From: AC-32 sp963719275
Lineage (GTDB): Bacteria; Actinomycetota; Thermoleophilia; Gaiellales; Gaiellaceae
DNA: 64,000 nucleotides
NCBI GenBank assembly: GCA_963719275.1
Contig: CAVRBT010000023.1
Span: 1-64,000 of the forward strand
Direction: 5' to 3'
Of the stretch, positions 1 to 8,236 are shown in pieces. The number at the start of each line of letters is the position of its first letter. Within the stretch, counting starts at the first letter, position 1. The notes beneath the pieces are model-generated. The model worked only from the letters and a program-made list of their open reading frames with translations. It was not told the DNA's origin and ran no database searches. A program made the translations under genes and the position numbers.

Positions 1-1
1 G

Positions 2-199
2 CGCGCGCGACGTCGGCGCAAGAAGAGCTCCACCCGCCGCCGCGTGATCTGGGCGGTTGTGTTCGTGCTCGTGTTCGCGGTCGGGATAGCCCTCGGCCAG
101 GCCCTCGAGGACAATCCGCAACAGGGCTCGACCGTGACGCAGGACCAGACGTTCACCCTCCCTCCGGGCTCGCAGACCGTCACGGTCACCGCGCCCTAA
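2..199 (+). CDS. C-terminal part of a single-pass membrane protein (start outside window)
   Basis: The frame is open from the first complete codon to a TAA at 197-199, so 65 C-terminal residues are visible. A very basic stretch (residues 3-14) precedes one hydrophobic segment (about 15-32), followed by a polar tail rich in Q, T and P. The positive charges suggest the tail lies outside the cytoplasm. I do not recognise a family. The next gene on the same strand starts 49 nt downstream. Confidence 0.55.
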   Translation, partial: RARRRRKKSSTRRRVIWAVVFVLVFAVGIALGQALEDNPQQGSTVTQDQTFTLPPGSQTVTVTAP

Positions 200-247
200 G
201 CGACAGCGGTGTTAGGAACGATGAGCTTTGGGTAGATTCGCGGCCGG

Positions 248-829
248 ATGGCGAACGAGCGATCCAACCGCCGGGGTGCCTCGAGCGAGCCGCAGTGGCT
301 CACACTCGGTGAGGCCGCCCGCTACCTCGGGGTGGCGCAGAGCACGATCCGCAAGTGGTCCGACAGCGGCCGCGTGCGCGCCTTCTACACGCCCGGCCGC
401 CACCGCCGCTACCGTCGCGACGACCTCGACGCGTTCCTCGAGAGCTCCGGCCCCGCCCCGGGCGAGGGCCCGCTCGTGCTGATCGTGGACGACGACGAGC
501 AGGTACGGGAGTACGTGCGCGTCAACCTCGAGGCCGAGGGCTACAGCGTACGCGAGGCGGGCAACGCCGAGGAGGGCCTCCTGGCGGTCGAGGAGTCGCG
601 ACCCGACCTCGTGCTCCTCGACGTGATGATGCCGCAGGTCGACGGCTGGGAGATGCTGCAACAATTGCAGGAGCGGCACGGCGAGGCGGTGCCGGTGGTG
701 ATGTTCAGCGGCAAGGCCGACGCGGCGACGGCGGACGAGGTGGCCGAGCGCGGCGCGCGAGGGTTCATCGGGAAGCCGTTCGACCCCGACCAGCTGATCG
801 AGAAGACCAAGCAGCTCCTCTCCTCCTGA
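248..829 (+). CDS. Response regulator with N-terminal BldC/MerR-like HTH and C-terminal receiver
   Basis: This 193-aa protein combines an excisionase/MerR-like winged helix (about residues 17-65, with the LGVAQSTIRKW recognition region and the GRHRRY wing) with a complete receiver domain (about 76-190). Receiver residues are present: acidic pair D81/D82, phosphoacceptor D125 in LLDVMMP, S154 and K176. The order is unusual, because most DNA-binding response regulators have the receiver first. It probably binds DNA in a phosphorylation-dependent way, but no cognate kinase is adjacent. ATG 248 begins immediately before the HTH. Its stop overlaps the likely start of the PAP2 gene, which suggests coupling. 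Confidence 0.88.
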   Translation: MANERSNRRGASSEPQWLTLGEAARYLGVAQSTIRKWSDSGRVRAFYTPGRHRRYRRDDLDAFLESSGPAPGEGPLVLIVDDDEQVREYVRVNLEAEGYSVREAGNAEEGLLAVEESRPDLVLLDVMMPQVDGWEMLQQLQERHGEAVPVVMFSGKADAATADEVAERGARGFIGKPFDPDQLIEKTKQLLSS

Positions 830-1362
830 TCCGGCTCGACCGCCACCTCGAGCGCTGGGTCGTCCTCCACCGCGTCGACTGGCTGAACACGCCGGTGGTC
901 GACCTGACGCGGATCGCGACCGATGGCGCGATCTTCATCGTTATCGGGGCAGTGCTGGCGATCGTCTGGCGCCGTCCTTGGTTCTTCGTCGCTCTCGTCA
1001 CGGCGACCCTCGCGGCGGACGGGCTTTCGTACCTCCTGCGCCAGTGGATCGGTCGCGACCGCCCGCCGCTCGTCTACGCGGAGCCGAGGCCGCTGGTCTC
1101 GGTCCCGCACTCCGGTGCCTTTCCCTCCGGCCACGCGGCGTCTGCCTTTGCGGCCGCGACGGTGATCGCTTGGGCCTCGCGACGGCTTGCCGTCCCTGCG
1201 TACCTGCTGGCCACACTCGTGGCGTGGTCGCGGGTCTACGTCGGCGTCCACTGGCCGCTCGACGTCATCGGAGGGGCAGCGCTCGGAACGCTGGTCGCTA
1301 TAGCTCTTCTGAAGCTGTCAGCAGTCCGCCCCCAATCACTGCGAGCGCCGCAAGGAGGCTGA
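826..1362 (+). CDS. PAP2-superfamily membrane phosphatase
   Basis: The three PAP2 signature motifs are visible in order: R-x6-RP (RQWIGRDRP), PSGHAA, and SR-x5-H-x3-D (SRVYVGVHWPLD), with several hydrophobic segments. The family dephosphorylates lipid phosphates or undecaprenyl pyrophosphate at the membrane. The start is uncertain. The conserved N-terminal helix (LDRHLERW) begins right after the upstream stop and no ATG, GTG or TTG precedes it. CTG 826, overlapping that stop, is the best candidate and gives about 178 aa; GTG 895 would remove the N-terminal helix. The 3' end overlaps the convergent gene by 65 nt. Confidence 0.8.
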   Translation: MIRLDRHLERWVVLHRVDWLNTPVVDLTRIATDGAIFIVIGAVLAIVWRRPWFFVALVTATLAADGLSYLLRQWIGRDRPPLVYAEPRPLVSVPHSGAFPSGHAASAFAAATVIAWASRRLAVPAYLLATLVAWSRVYVGVHWPLDVIGGAALGTLVAIALLKLSAVRPQSLRAPQGG

Positions 1363-1783
1363 TCCAGATCCCGATCCCGCGGCCGGCGGCGACGATCGAG
1401 TCGGGGATGTCAATCAGGCGAATGAGGGCGAAGATCGTCGCAAGCGAGCCGAGCGCGATCACGACGAGGCTCTCGGGAATCGACGGCGGCAGCTCGAAGC
1501 CGAACTCCCGCAGCGCCGCCAGCGCGAGCAGCACGAGGCCCACGAAGAAGACGAGCTTGCCCAGCACGCCGGTGTGCCAGCCGATCACCGATACGGTTGG
1601 CCCGGACTCGCTCGAGCCTGCATACCAGCCGGTGAATGACGACAGCGCGAGCACGAGGGCCGCCACCCAGGTGACCCGCCTTCCGAGCGACCAGAAGCCG
1701 CCGACGGGACGGACGAACGACTCCTCGGGCTCGTAGTAGGGCTCGTCGCGCTCCTCGACCTGGAAGGGCTCGGGCGTCTCCAC
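1298..1783 (-). CDS. Four-helix integral membrane protein, unknown function
   Basis: This 161-aa protein has an acidic, Tyr/Pro-rich cytoplasmic N-terminus (about 30 residues) followed by four hydrophobic segments at roughly 36-55, 72-92, 102-122 and 132-153. I recognise no catalytic motif or named family. The 3' end runs 65 nt into the convergent PAP2 gene. A second small membrane protein on the same strand starts 27 nt beyond its 5' end and may be cotranscribed with it. Confidence 0.7.
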   Translation of the reverse strand: METPEPFQVEERDEPYYEPEESFVRPVGGFWSLGRRVTWVAALVLALSSFTGWYAGSSESGPTVSVIGWHTGVLGKLVFFVGLVLLALAALREFGFELPPSIPESLVVIALGSLATIFALIRLIDIPDSIVAAGRGIGIWISLLAALAVIGGGLLTASEEL

Positions 1784-1809
1784 GGTCGCAGTATGGGCGA
1801 AGTCGGCGG

Positions 1810-2037
1810 CTAGAGCCCGAAGAGCCGCTGGATCTCGTTCCAGATCACGATCGCAAGGCCGATGCTGGTCGCGATCACGGCAGTCAGCGCGAGCCAGAAG
1901 CGGAGGCGCGCGAGGTTGCGCTGGTACGCCCGCTCCTCCCGGTGGCGGCGCTTGATCCGTTGGCGGCGGTAGTTCCGCGAGATCGCCGTCGGGTCGAGCA
2001 GCTCCTCCTCGACGCGCTGTCGCTCGGGCACGGCCAC
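1810..2037 (-). CDS. Small single-pass membrane protein
   Basis: This 75-aa protein has a highly charged N-terminal half (many Arg and Glu, helical) and one hydrophobic segment at about residues 48-68, ending in WNEIQRLFGL. The ATG start is followed by a plausible coding pattern. No family recognised. It precedes the four-helix membrane protein on the same strand with a 26-nt gap, so the two may be one unit. Confidence 0.6.
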   Translation of the reverse strand: MAVPERQRVEEELLDPTAISRNYRRQRIKRRHREERAYQRNLARLRFWLALTAVIATSIGLAIVIWNEIQRLFGL

Positions 2038-2040
2038 GCG

Positions 2041-2390
2041 GGGAGTCTAGTAGGCAGCAGCGCGGCGCCGCCGCTTCTAGCCTCGGGAGTAGTTCCTACC
2101 GATGGCGCAGCGAGCGCGGCGTTGTACCGTGGGGTCACGGGTTGGGGTGAGGTTTCCCCCTCTCCCCCCGGACCGCTCAGGGGCACCGGCTGACTAGGCC
2201 AGCCAGAACACACCTTGCCCCGACTCGGCTCTTCGAACACCGGGCGCCGCAACCCTTGCGAGCCGGGCTGACGGAGGTGCAGGTAGGAGCCTAAGTCGCC
2301 TGGCTGCCGCGCCCGGCTCGCGCCTTTTTCAGCGCGGAAAGCGTCCGACGCCGACGCCGGCAGGCAGCGAGCGGGCGCGCGATTCCTGGC
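2041..2390. other. Gene-free stretch
   Basis: About 350 nt of GC-rich sequence without a credible gene or tRNA cloverleaf. It contains C-runs around 2156-2172 and a T-run at 2326-2330. It separates the membrane genes from an integrase relic, so it may hold the decayed edge of an integrated element, but I see no clear attachment-site repeat. Confidence 0.4.
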
Positions 2391-2760
2391 TTGCGGATGG
2401 GCGGCAAGACCGAGAAGAGCGTGCCCCCCGGGCCGTGCCGCTGTCGCGCTCAGTGCTGCAGGTTCTCGACCAGCTCCCGCCGCGCCTTGACACGCCGCTG
2501 CTCTTCCCGGGCGCGAGGGGCCGCTACCTCAACGTCGACCACTTTCGGACGAGCTTGTGGGACGCGGCGTTGCGCGCGGCCGGACTTGAGCATCGCTCGC
2601 TCTACGCCATACGCCATACCTTCGCGCCGCCAACTGCATCGCGGCCGGGATCGCGACCTTTTGAAATCGCGCGGGTAATGGCACGAGCGTGCAGATGATC
2701 GAGAAGACCTACGGCCATCTGCTGCCCCGCCCGGATCGCGCTCGACGCCTGGGAGGGGCG
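2391..2760 (+). pseudogene. Tyrosine recombinase (phage-type integrase) C-terminal remnant
   Basis: Pieces of the integrase catalytic domain can be read in three frames. One frame gives AVPLSRSVLQVLDQLPPRL and TPLLFPGARGRYLN, then LYAIRHTFA, the conserved R-x2-H box. A frameshift then gives NCIAAGIAT, the frame returns for FEIARVM, and a further shift gives VQMIEKTYGHLLP, containing the G-H and following region near the catalytic Tyr. The N-terminal half is missing. At least three indels make it non-functional. It marks an old integration next to the SpoIIE operon. Confidence 0.75.
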
Positions 2761-2897
2761 GGCGGCAGCAGCAGCGGAAGGGTAAGGGCAGGGATTGGGC
2801 AGCGCTCTGGGGCGCCCGCCGCGAATCGCCTGCAAATCGGCGGGCGCTCGTGGCGCCGCGGCCTAGCCTAGTAGGCGATACTTGCGCGGGGCGGAAG

Positions 2898-5552
2898 ATG
2901 GCCGTGGTCAGGGAGACAACCGGAGTCGGGGGGCTCGATTTGGCGCTTTCGACGATCGTCGAGCGGACGGCCGAGGTCGTCGGCGCGGACATCGTCGTCG
3001 CCCGCCTGCTTGACGACTCCGGCGGGCTGACCGCGCGCGCGGTGCACGCGGCGTCGGCGGCGCTGCGGGCGGAGCTCGAGGGCTCGCGCCTCGACCCCGA
3101 CGCGGTGGCGGTCGAAGAGCGCGGCGAGCCCTCGCAGCTGCCGCTGCCGCTGCGGCGCATCGCCGAGCGGCTAGGGGCGAGCGGCGTGCTGCAGCTTCCC
3201 GTCCGAGACGCGACGGGCGAGCTCGTCGGGTCGCTCGAGCTGTTGCGCCGTCGGAGCGACTTCGGCAAGCGCGAGCGACGGCTCGCGGCGGCGGCCACTG
3301 AGAACGTCGCGCTCGCGCGCCGCGCGTTCGCGAGCGGCGACTCGGCTGTCACGGCGCCGGATCTCCTTGGCCTGGCAGGCGACGCGCTCGCGGCGGGCTC
3401 CGACGAAACGCGTGCGGCCGACCAGGTCGCGACACTCGCGGCCGAGGCGGCCGGAGCCCGCGCCTGCCTCGTGTGGCGCTACGAGCCGCAGGGCCCGGTG
3501 CTGTCCGCGCTGTCGGGAAGCGCGCTCGAGACCTCCGCGGGCCTCGACGCACTGCAGCGCTCGCGCGGCGGCCCCGGTTCGCTCTCACTCGAACCGGCCG
3601 AGGCCGGCGGCGCGCTCGTGACGCTGCAGCTCGGCGAGCCGCCGCAGGGCGCGCTGCAGCTCCTGCTCGACGAGGAGCCGGCTCCCGACGATCCGCTGCT
3701 CGAGGGCCTCGTTATCTTCGCCGTGCGCGCAGCCCACGCGCTGCGAGCAGGGAAGCGGCAGGAGACGCTGGCCGTAGAGCTCGAGCGTACTCGGGCGCTG
3801 CTGACGATCGTCGGCCAGGCAATCGCGCAGCTCTCCCTCGCGCACACGCTCGAGACCGCGATCGAGCACGTCTCGGAGCTGCTCGGCGCCGAGCGGCTCG
3901 CCGTTTACCTGCCGGAGGAGCAGGAACAGCGGCTCGAGCCGGCGGCGGAGCGCGGTCTCACAGGTCCGCACGTCCGGGTGGCTGAGCGGCTGCTCGAGCT
4001 GCTGCTCGGCCCGGCCCGCGGCCGCGGGTTGCTCGTGATTCCGTACGCAGCCACCGACACGAGGCTCACAGGCGTTCAGGATGTGCTCGAGGAGATCGGC
4101 ATCGAGGGGGCGATGGCGCTCCCGCTCCGCGCGCACGACGAGTTGATCGGCCTGCTCGCGGTCTATCCGGACGCAGGCCGCGAGCTGACCGAGAACGAGG
4201 AAGCGCTGTTGCTGAACCTCGCCGCCCAGCTCGCGGTCGCCGTGGAGAACGCGCGCCTGCACGAGCGCACGAAGCGCGCCGACGAGGCGCGGCGGGAGGC
4301 GCTCGAGGCCGAGCGCGAGGTCTCGCGGCGCCTGTCCGCGCTCTACGAGATCTCGCGAGCGTTCTCCGAGAGCCTCTCGCTCGACGAGACCCTGGACGCG
4401 GTGACGCGCACGATCGTGGAGACGCTGCACGTGGACGCGGCCGTCTTGCGCATGCCCGACCCGCGCGGCGACGCGCTCGTCCCGGTTGCCCTGCACGTGC
4501 CCGACGAGCGCCTGCGGGAGTCGATGCGCGCGATCCTCTCCCTGCCGCAGCCGCTGACGCCGGTGCCGCCGCGCGCGTTTCGCAGCGGTCATGCGGTCGT
4601 CCTCGACGGGCGGACGGCGAAGGCGCTCGGCGGCGCACACGAGCCGCTGGTGCCGTTCCTCGAGCGCGGCTCCTCGGCAGCGGTGATCCCGCTTGTGACG
4701 CAGGCCGAGATCCTCGGCACGCTGACGCTCGTCTCGCTCGACCCCGACCGGCCGATCGAGGCCGAGGTGCTCGACGCGGCGACGTCGATCGCCGGCCAGG
4801 CCGCGCTCGCCCTCGACAACGCGCGCCTCTACCAGCAGCAGAAGCAGTTCGCCGACTCGATGCAGCACTCGCTCCTGCCGCGCTCGAGCCCGCAGGCCCA
4901 GGGCCTCGACGTAGGCGACGTCTACGCGTCCTCGGCCCGGATGGAGGTGGGGGGCGACGTGTACGACTTCCTCGAGCTCGGCGACGACCAGCTCGCGGTC
5001 GTGCTCGGCGACGTCACCGGCCACGGGATCGACGCCGCGGCCGACATGGCGATGGCGAAGTTCGTCTTCCGCTCGCTCGCGCGCGAGCATTCCGAGCCCG
5101 GGGACTTCCTGCGCGCTGCGAACGAGGTCGTGCTCGAGGAGATCGCGGAGGGCAAGTTCATCACGATGCTGTTCGTCACCGCCGACGGGAAGAGCGGCGG
5201 CCTCGCCTGCGCCAGCGCGGGGCACCCGCCGCCGCGAATCGTGCGGGCGAGCGGTGGTGCGCCGGAGCCGCTAGGCGTGCGCGGCCTTGCCCTCGGGATC
5301 GCCGGGCAGCAGGACTACCCGGCCGAGAGCGTGCGCCTGGAGCCAGGCGACGCCGCGGTGCTCTTCACCGACGGGCTGCTCGAGGCTCGTCGGGACGGCG
5401 AGCTCTACGGCGAGGAACGCCTCGACGCGGCGCTCCTCGCGAGCGCGTCGCTGACGGCGCAGGAGCTAGCGGAGGCGGTGGTCGAGGACTGCCGCGCCTT
5501 TGCCGGCGAGCTGGCGGACGACTGCGCGGTCGTCGTCCTCAAGCGCGCGTGA
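2898..5552 (+). CDS. Multi-GAF SpoIIE-type PP2C serine phosphatase
   Basis: About 884 aa. Repeated GAF-like sensor modules occupy roughly residues 5-150, 150-295, 300-465 and 490-640, linked near 465-490 by a charged helix typical of a coiled coil. The C-terminal PP2C/SpoIIE domain (about 665-883) has the metal-binding motifs GGDVYDF, GDVTGHGIDAA, FTDGLLEA and DDCAVVVLK. Proteins of this kind dephosphorylate anti-sigma-factor antagonists in partner-switching pathways. No anti-sigma gene is nearby, so the target is unknown. ATG 2898 is preferred over an upstream GTG because the first GAF follows directly. Its stop overlaps the GTG of the GDPD gene. Confidence 0.9.
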   Translation: MAVVRETTGVGGLDLALSTIVERTAEVVGADIVVARLLDDSGGLTARAVHAASAALRAELEGSRLDPDAVAVEERGEPSQLPLPLRRIAERLGASGVLQLPVRDATGELVGSLELLRRRSDFGKRERRLAAAATENVALARRAFASGDSAVTAPDLLGLAGDALAAGSDETRAADQVATLAAEAAGARACLVWRYEPQGPVLSALSGSALETSAGLDALQRSRGGPGSLSLEPAEAGGALVTLQLGEPPQGALQLLLDEEPAPDDPLLEGLVIFAVRAAHALRAGKRQETLAVELERTRALLTIVGQAIAQLSLAHTLETAIEHVSELLGAERLAVYLPEEQEQRLEPAAERGLTGPHVRVAERLLELLLGPARGRGLLVIPYAATDTRLTGVQDVLEEIGIEGAMALPLRAHDELIGLLAVYPDAGRELTENEEALLLNLAAQLAVAVENARLHERTKRADEARREALEAEREVSRRLSALYEISRAFSESLSLDETLDAVTRTIVETLHVDAAVLRMPDPRGDALVPVALHVPDERLRESMRAILSLPQPLTPVPPRAFRSGHAVVLDGRTAKALGGAHEPLVPFLERGSSAAVIPLVTQAEILGTLTLVSLDPDRPIEAEVLDAATSIAGQAALALDNARLYQQQKQFADSMQHSLLPRSSPQAQGLDVGDVYASSARMEVGGDVYDFLELGDDQLAVVLGDVTGHGIDAAADMAMAKFVFRSLAREHSEPGDFLRAANEVVLEEIAEGKFITMLFVTADGKSGGLACASAGHPPPRIVRASGGAPEPLGVRGLALGIAGQQDYPAESVRLEPGDAAVLFTDGLLEARRDGELYGEERLDAALLASASLTAQELAEAVVEDCRAFAGELADDCAVVVLKRA

Positions 5553-6250
5553 TCGACCTCGGGCGGCGCGACGGCCGCCTGCTGCGGATCGGCCACCGCG
5601 GCGCGGCGGCGCTCGCGCCGGCGAACTCGCTCGAGGCGATCGCGCTCGCGGTCGAGCTCGGCTGCGACCTCGTGGAGTTCGACGTGCACGCCGTCCACGG
5701 CGCGCTCGTCGTCGTCCACGACCGCCCGCAGGCGGCGCAAGACCTGCCGTCGCTCGACGAGGTGCTCGAGTTCCTCCGCGCCACCCGCGCGGGTGTCCAC
5801 CTCGACCTCAAGGCTCGCGGTGCCGAGCCCGCGGTCTCAGCGGCGCTGCGGCGGCACTGCGTCGTCGACCGGACCGTCGTGAGCTCGTTCCGCGCCGCGA
5901 CGCTCCGGGCGCTCAACGGCGTCGAGCCCGCGCTGCGGCTCGGCAAGACGTACCCGCAGGACCGCACCGGCCTCACGAAGAACCCGATCTTCCACCCGCC
6001 CGCGCGCGTCGTGGTGAAGGCGCTCAAGCGGGCGCTGCCGCACAGGATCGGCGCGCTCCTGCGATCGGCGCGCGCAACGGCGGCGGTGCTCTACTGGGAG
6101 GTGATCACCCCTGCGGTGGTCGCGCGCTGCCACGCGCTGGGGGCGCCGGTGCTCGCCTGGACGGTGGACGATCCGGAGGTCGTGCGGTGGCTCGACCGCC
6201 TCGGCGTGGACGGCGTCGTGACGAACGATCCCCGCATTTTCGGTGGCTAG
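5549..6250 (+). CDS. Glycerophosphodiester phosphodiesterase family protein
   Basis: This 233-aa GDPD TIM-barrel enzyme hydrolyses glycerophosphodiesters to glycerol 3-phosphate and an alcohol. Visible motifs are RIGHRGAA with NSLEA (substrate loop), VEFDV and VVHD for metal and catalysis, HLDLK, and the C-terminal AWTVDD and GVDGVVTNDP. There is no signal peptide, so it is probably cytoplasmic. It starts at GTG 5549, overlapping the SpoIIE stop (GTGA), and its product probably feeds lipid turnover. The L,D-transpeptidase starts 12 nt after its stop. Confidence 0.9.
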   Translation: MIDLGRRDGRLLRIGHRGAAALAPANSLEAIALAVELGCDLVEFDVHAVHGALVVVHDRPQAAQDLPSLDEVLEFLRATRAGVHLDLKARGAEPAVSAALRRHCVVDRTVVSSFRAATLRALNGVEPALRLGKTYPQDRTGLTKNPIFHPPARVVVKALKRALPHRIGALLRSARATAAVLYWEVITPAVVARCHALGAPVLAWTVDDPEVVRWLDRLGVDGVVTNDPRIFGG

Positions 6251-6262
6251 ACTCTCGGCGCG

Positions 6263-7246
6263 ATGCGAAAAGCGGCTCTCGCAGTCCTGTTTGTGCTCGG
6301 TCTCCTTGCCGCCGGCGGCCTCTCCGCGGGCGTCGTCGCGGCGACCACGTCCACGGGCACGACCACCACGGCGCCGCAGCTGATTGCGCCGGGCGTGACC
6401 ATCTCCGGCGTCGACGTCGGGAACTTCACCGAGGACGAGGCGTTCCAGGCCGTGACGGAGTCGTTCGCGCGCCCGCTCGCGCTCGCCGTGCCGCGCCACC
6501 GCCTCGCGGTCGCCCCCGAGAGGATCGGTGCGATGGCCGCTGTCCGCGCCGCGGTGAAGCGCGCACGCGCGGCTTCCGCGGGCACGGAGCTGAAGCTCCG
6601 CGTGATCCTCAGCCGCCGCGGCACGAAGCGCTACCTCGACGCGGTCGCGAAGCGCTTCGACCGGAAGCCGGTCGACTCGAAGCTTTTCCTGCGCGGCCTG
6701 CGCCCGCAGGTGACGAAGCCGCGGGCCGGCCGCGCGCTGCGGCAGACGCGCGCGATGGACGCGATCTTTACCGCGCTCGTCACAAATACGAGGCCGCTCC
6801 TGAACCTGCAGTTCGCGCCGCTCGAGCCGACGGTGACGCCCGGCTCCTTCGGCCCGGTGATCGTGATCCGGCGCGGCTCGAACCGGCTCTACCTCTACAA
6901 GGGTGCGCGGCCCTGGCGCGTCTTCGGCGTCGCGACCGGCCAGTCGCGGTACCCGACGCCGCTCGGCCGCTGGCACATAGTCGTCAAGTGGCGCAATCCC
7001 TGGTGGTACCCGCCGAGCTCCGACTGGGCGAAGGGTCAGAAGCCGATCCCGCCGGGCCCGGGGAACCCGCTCGGCACGCGCTGGATGGGGCTCTCGGCGA
7101 GCGGCGTGGGCATGCACGGCACTCCCGACGACGCGTCGATCGGCTACTCCGCTTCGCACGGTTGCATCCGGATGCACATCTCCGACGCGGAGTGGCTGTT
7201 CAACCACGTCACGATCGGGACGACGGTTTTCATCGTCTCGGCATGA
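6263..7246 (+). CDS. L,D-transpeptidase with N-terminal peptidoglycan-binding-like region
   Basis: 327 aa. A signal peptide or anchor (residues 1-26) precedes a Thr-rich linker. A region resembling the VanW/PG-binding-4 fold (GVDVGNFTEDEAFQAV and onward, about 45-190) follows. The YkuD catalytic domain (about 205-327) carries the conserved MHGT and SHGCIRM motifs, with nucleophile Cys301. It should make 3-3 cross-links in peptidoglycan outside the membrane. It lies 12 nt after the GDPD gene, and its TGA is 1 nt from the next ATG, so it belongs to the same operon as the cytochrome c genes. Confidence 0.92.
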   Translation: MRKAALAVLFVLGLLAAGGLSAGVVAATTSTGTTTTAPQLIAPGVTISGVDVGNFTEDEAFQAVTESFARPLALAVPRHRLAVAPERIGAMAAVRAAVKRARAASAGTELKLRVILSRRGTKRYLDAVAKRFDRKPVDSKLFLRGLRPQVTKPRAGRALRQTRAMDAIFTALVTNTRPLLNLQFAPLEPTVTPGSFGPVIVIRRGSNRLYLYKGARPWRVFGVATGQSRYPTPLGRWHIVVKWRNPWWYPPSSDWAKGQKPIPPGPGNPLGTRWMGLSASGVGMHGTPDDASIGYSASHGCIRMHISDAEWLFNHVTIGTTVFIVSA

Positions 7247-7247
7247 G

Positions 7248-7781
7248 ATGACCGCACGGCTGAAGCTCGGCGCGCAGGTGTTGGCCGTCGGGCTCGTCGC
7301 CCTGCTGCTGGCGCTGCTCGTGTGGAAGCTCGTCCACGGCAGCGGGGCGAAGGCCAAGGTTGGCAGCGAGGCGCCGAACTTCACGCTCAACCGGATCGAC
7401 GAACCGGGGACGCTGCAGCTCGCGTCGCTACGCGGCAAGGTCGTGGTGTTGAACTTCTGGGCGTCCTGGTGCTATCCGTGCAAGCAAGAGGCGCCGGCGC
7501 TCGCGGCCGCGGCCAAGCGGTACGACGGCGAGGCGGTCGTGCTGGGCGTTGACGTGAACGACTTCGCCGGCGACGCGCGGAAGTTCGCCCGCAAGTACGG
7601 CCTGCGCTACCCCCTCGTGCACGACAACCACAACGTGACGTCGCCGAAGTACGGCCTGACGGGACTGCCGGAGACGTTCTTCATCGACCGCAAGGGCACG
7701 GTCGTCGAACACGTGCCCGGCGAGGTGAAGGCGTCGGACATCCAGGCCGGTGTCAAGCGGGCGCTGCGGTCGCGCTCGTGA
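7248..7781 (+). CDS. TlpA/ResA-type membrane-anchored thioredoxin
   Basis: 177 aa with an N-terminal membrane anchor (about 9-29), then a thioredoxin-like AhpC/TSA-TlpA domain. The redox motif is WCYPC (C75, C78) in NFWASWCYPCKQE, and the cis-Pro loop reads TGLPETFFID. Such proteins reduce the haem-binding cysteines of apocytochrome c outside the membrane. The following ccmH-like and ccdA genes support that role. Its last codons overlap the GTG of the CcmH-like gene (GTGA). Confidence 0.9.
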   Translation: MTARLKLGAQVLAVGLVALLLALLVWKLVHGSGAKAKVGSEAPNFTLNRIDEPGTLQLASLRGKVVVLNFWASWCYPCKQEAPALAAAAKRYDGEAVVLGVDVNDFAGDARKFARKYGLRYPLVHDNHNVTSPKYGLTGLPETFFIDRKGTVVEHVPGEVKASDIQAGVKRALRSRS

Positions 7782-8236
7782 AGGCGTTCGTCATCGCCCT
7801 CGTCGCCCTCGTGCTCGCCGCGCCGGCGGGGGCCAGCGAGCGGCACCCGACCCTGAGCGAGCTCGAGGGGCAGCTCATGTGCCCGATCTGCGAGGGCGAG
7901 ACGCTGGCCCAGTCGGACTCGCCGGCGGCGCAGCGGATCAAGGCGTACATCCAGGTGCGCATCTCGCAGGGCGCGACTCGCAGCGAGATCAAGCGCGAGC
8001 TCGTCCAGCAGTGGGGCACGCGGATCCTCGCCGCGCCACCGCGCCACGGCTTCGACCTCCTTGCCTGGCTGCTTCCGATCTTGGGCGTCGTCGGCGGCGC
8101 GGCCGTGATCGGCGTGCTGGCCTGGCGCTGGTCCCGCACGCGGGAGCCCGCGGACCAGTGGACGCTGACGGCGCGCCCGCTCGGGTCGGAGGAGGAGCGC
8201 CGGCTGGACGAGGAGCTGCGCCGTTTCGATGGCTGA
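7778..8236 (+). CDS. ccmH: CcmH/NrfF-type cytochrome c biogenesis protein
   Basis: 152 aa with signal peptide (1-19), the CcmH redox motif LMCPIC (C35, C38) within the typical L-x-C-P-x-C-x4-L context, a three-helix region and one transmembrane helix (about 88-108) with a cytoplasmic tail. CcmH normally works with TlpA/CcmG and the haem lyase CcmF of System I. No ccmF or ccs gene is in the window, so the ligation partner must be encoded elsewhere. Overlaps both neighbours by a few bases. Confidence 0.9.
   Translation: MKAFVIALVALVLAAPAGASERHPTLSELEGQLMCPICEGETLAQSDSPAAQRIKAYIQVRISQGATRSEIKRELVQQWGTRILAAPPRHGFDLLAWLLPILGVVGGAAVIGVLAWRWSRTREPADQWTLTARPLGSEEERRLDEELRRFDG

Noticed and set aside
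2220..2300. tRNA-like CTTCGAAC stretch
   Set aside because: No acceptor stem or anticodon arm could be built.
2280..2340. Possible fifth fluoride riboswitch on the minus strand (GGCUCCUACC end, GAGCC loop)
   Set aside because: Lacks the GAUG loop start and the UGAUG box; only the pseudoknot strand matches.
3585..5225. 546-codon minus-strand open frame under the SpoIIE gene
   Set aside because: Arg/Leu/Glu-biased shadow of a well-supported GAF/SpoIIE gene; no domain.
5837..7438. 533-codon minus-strand open frame
   Set aside because: Shadow of the GDPD and L,D-transpeptidase genes, typical in high-GC DNA.
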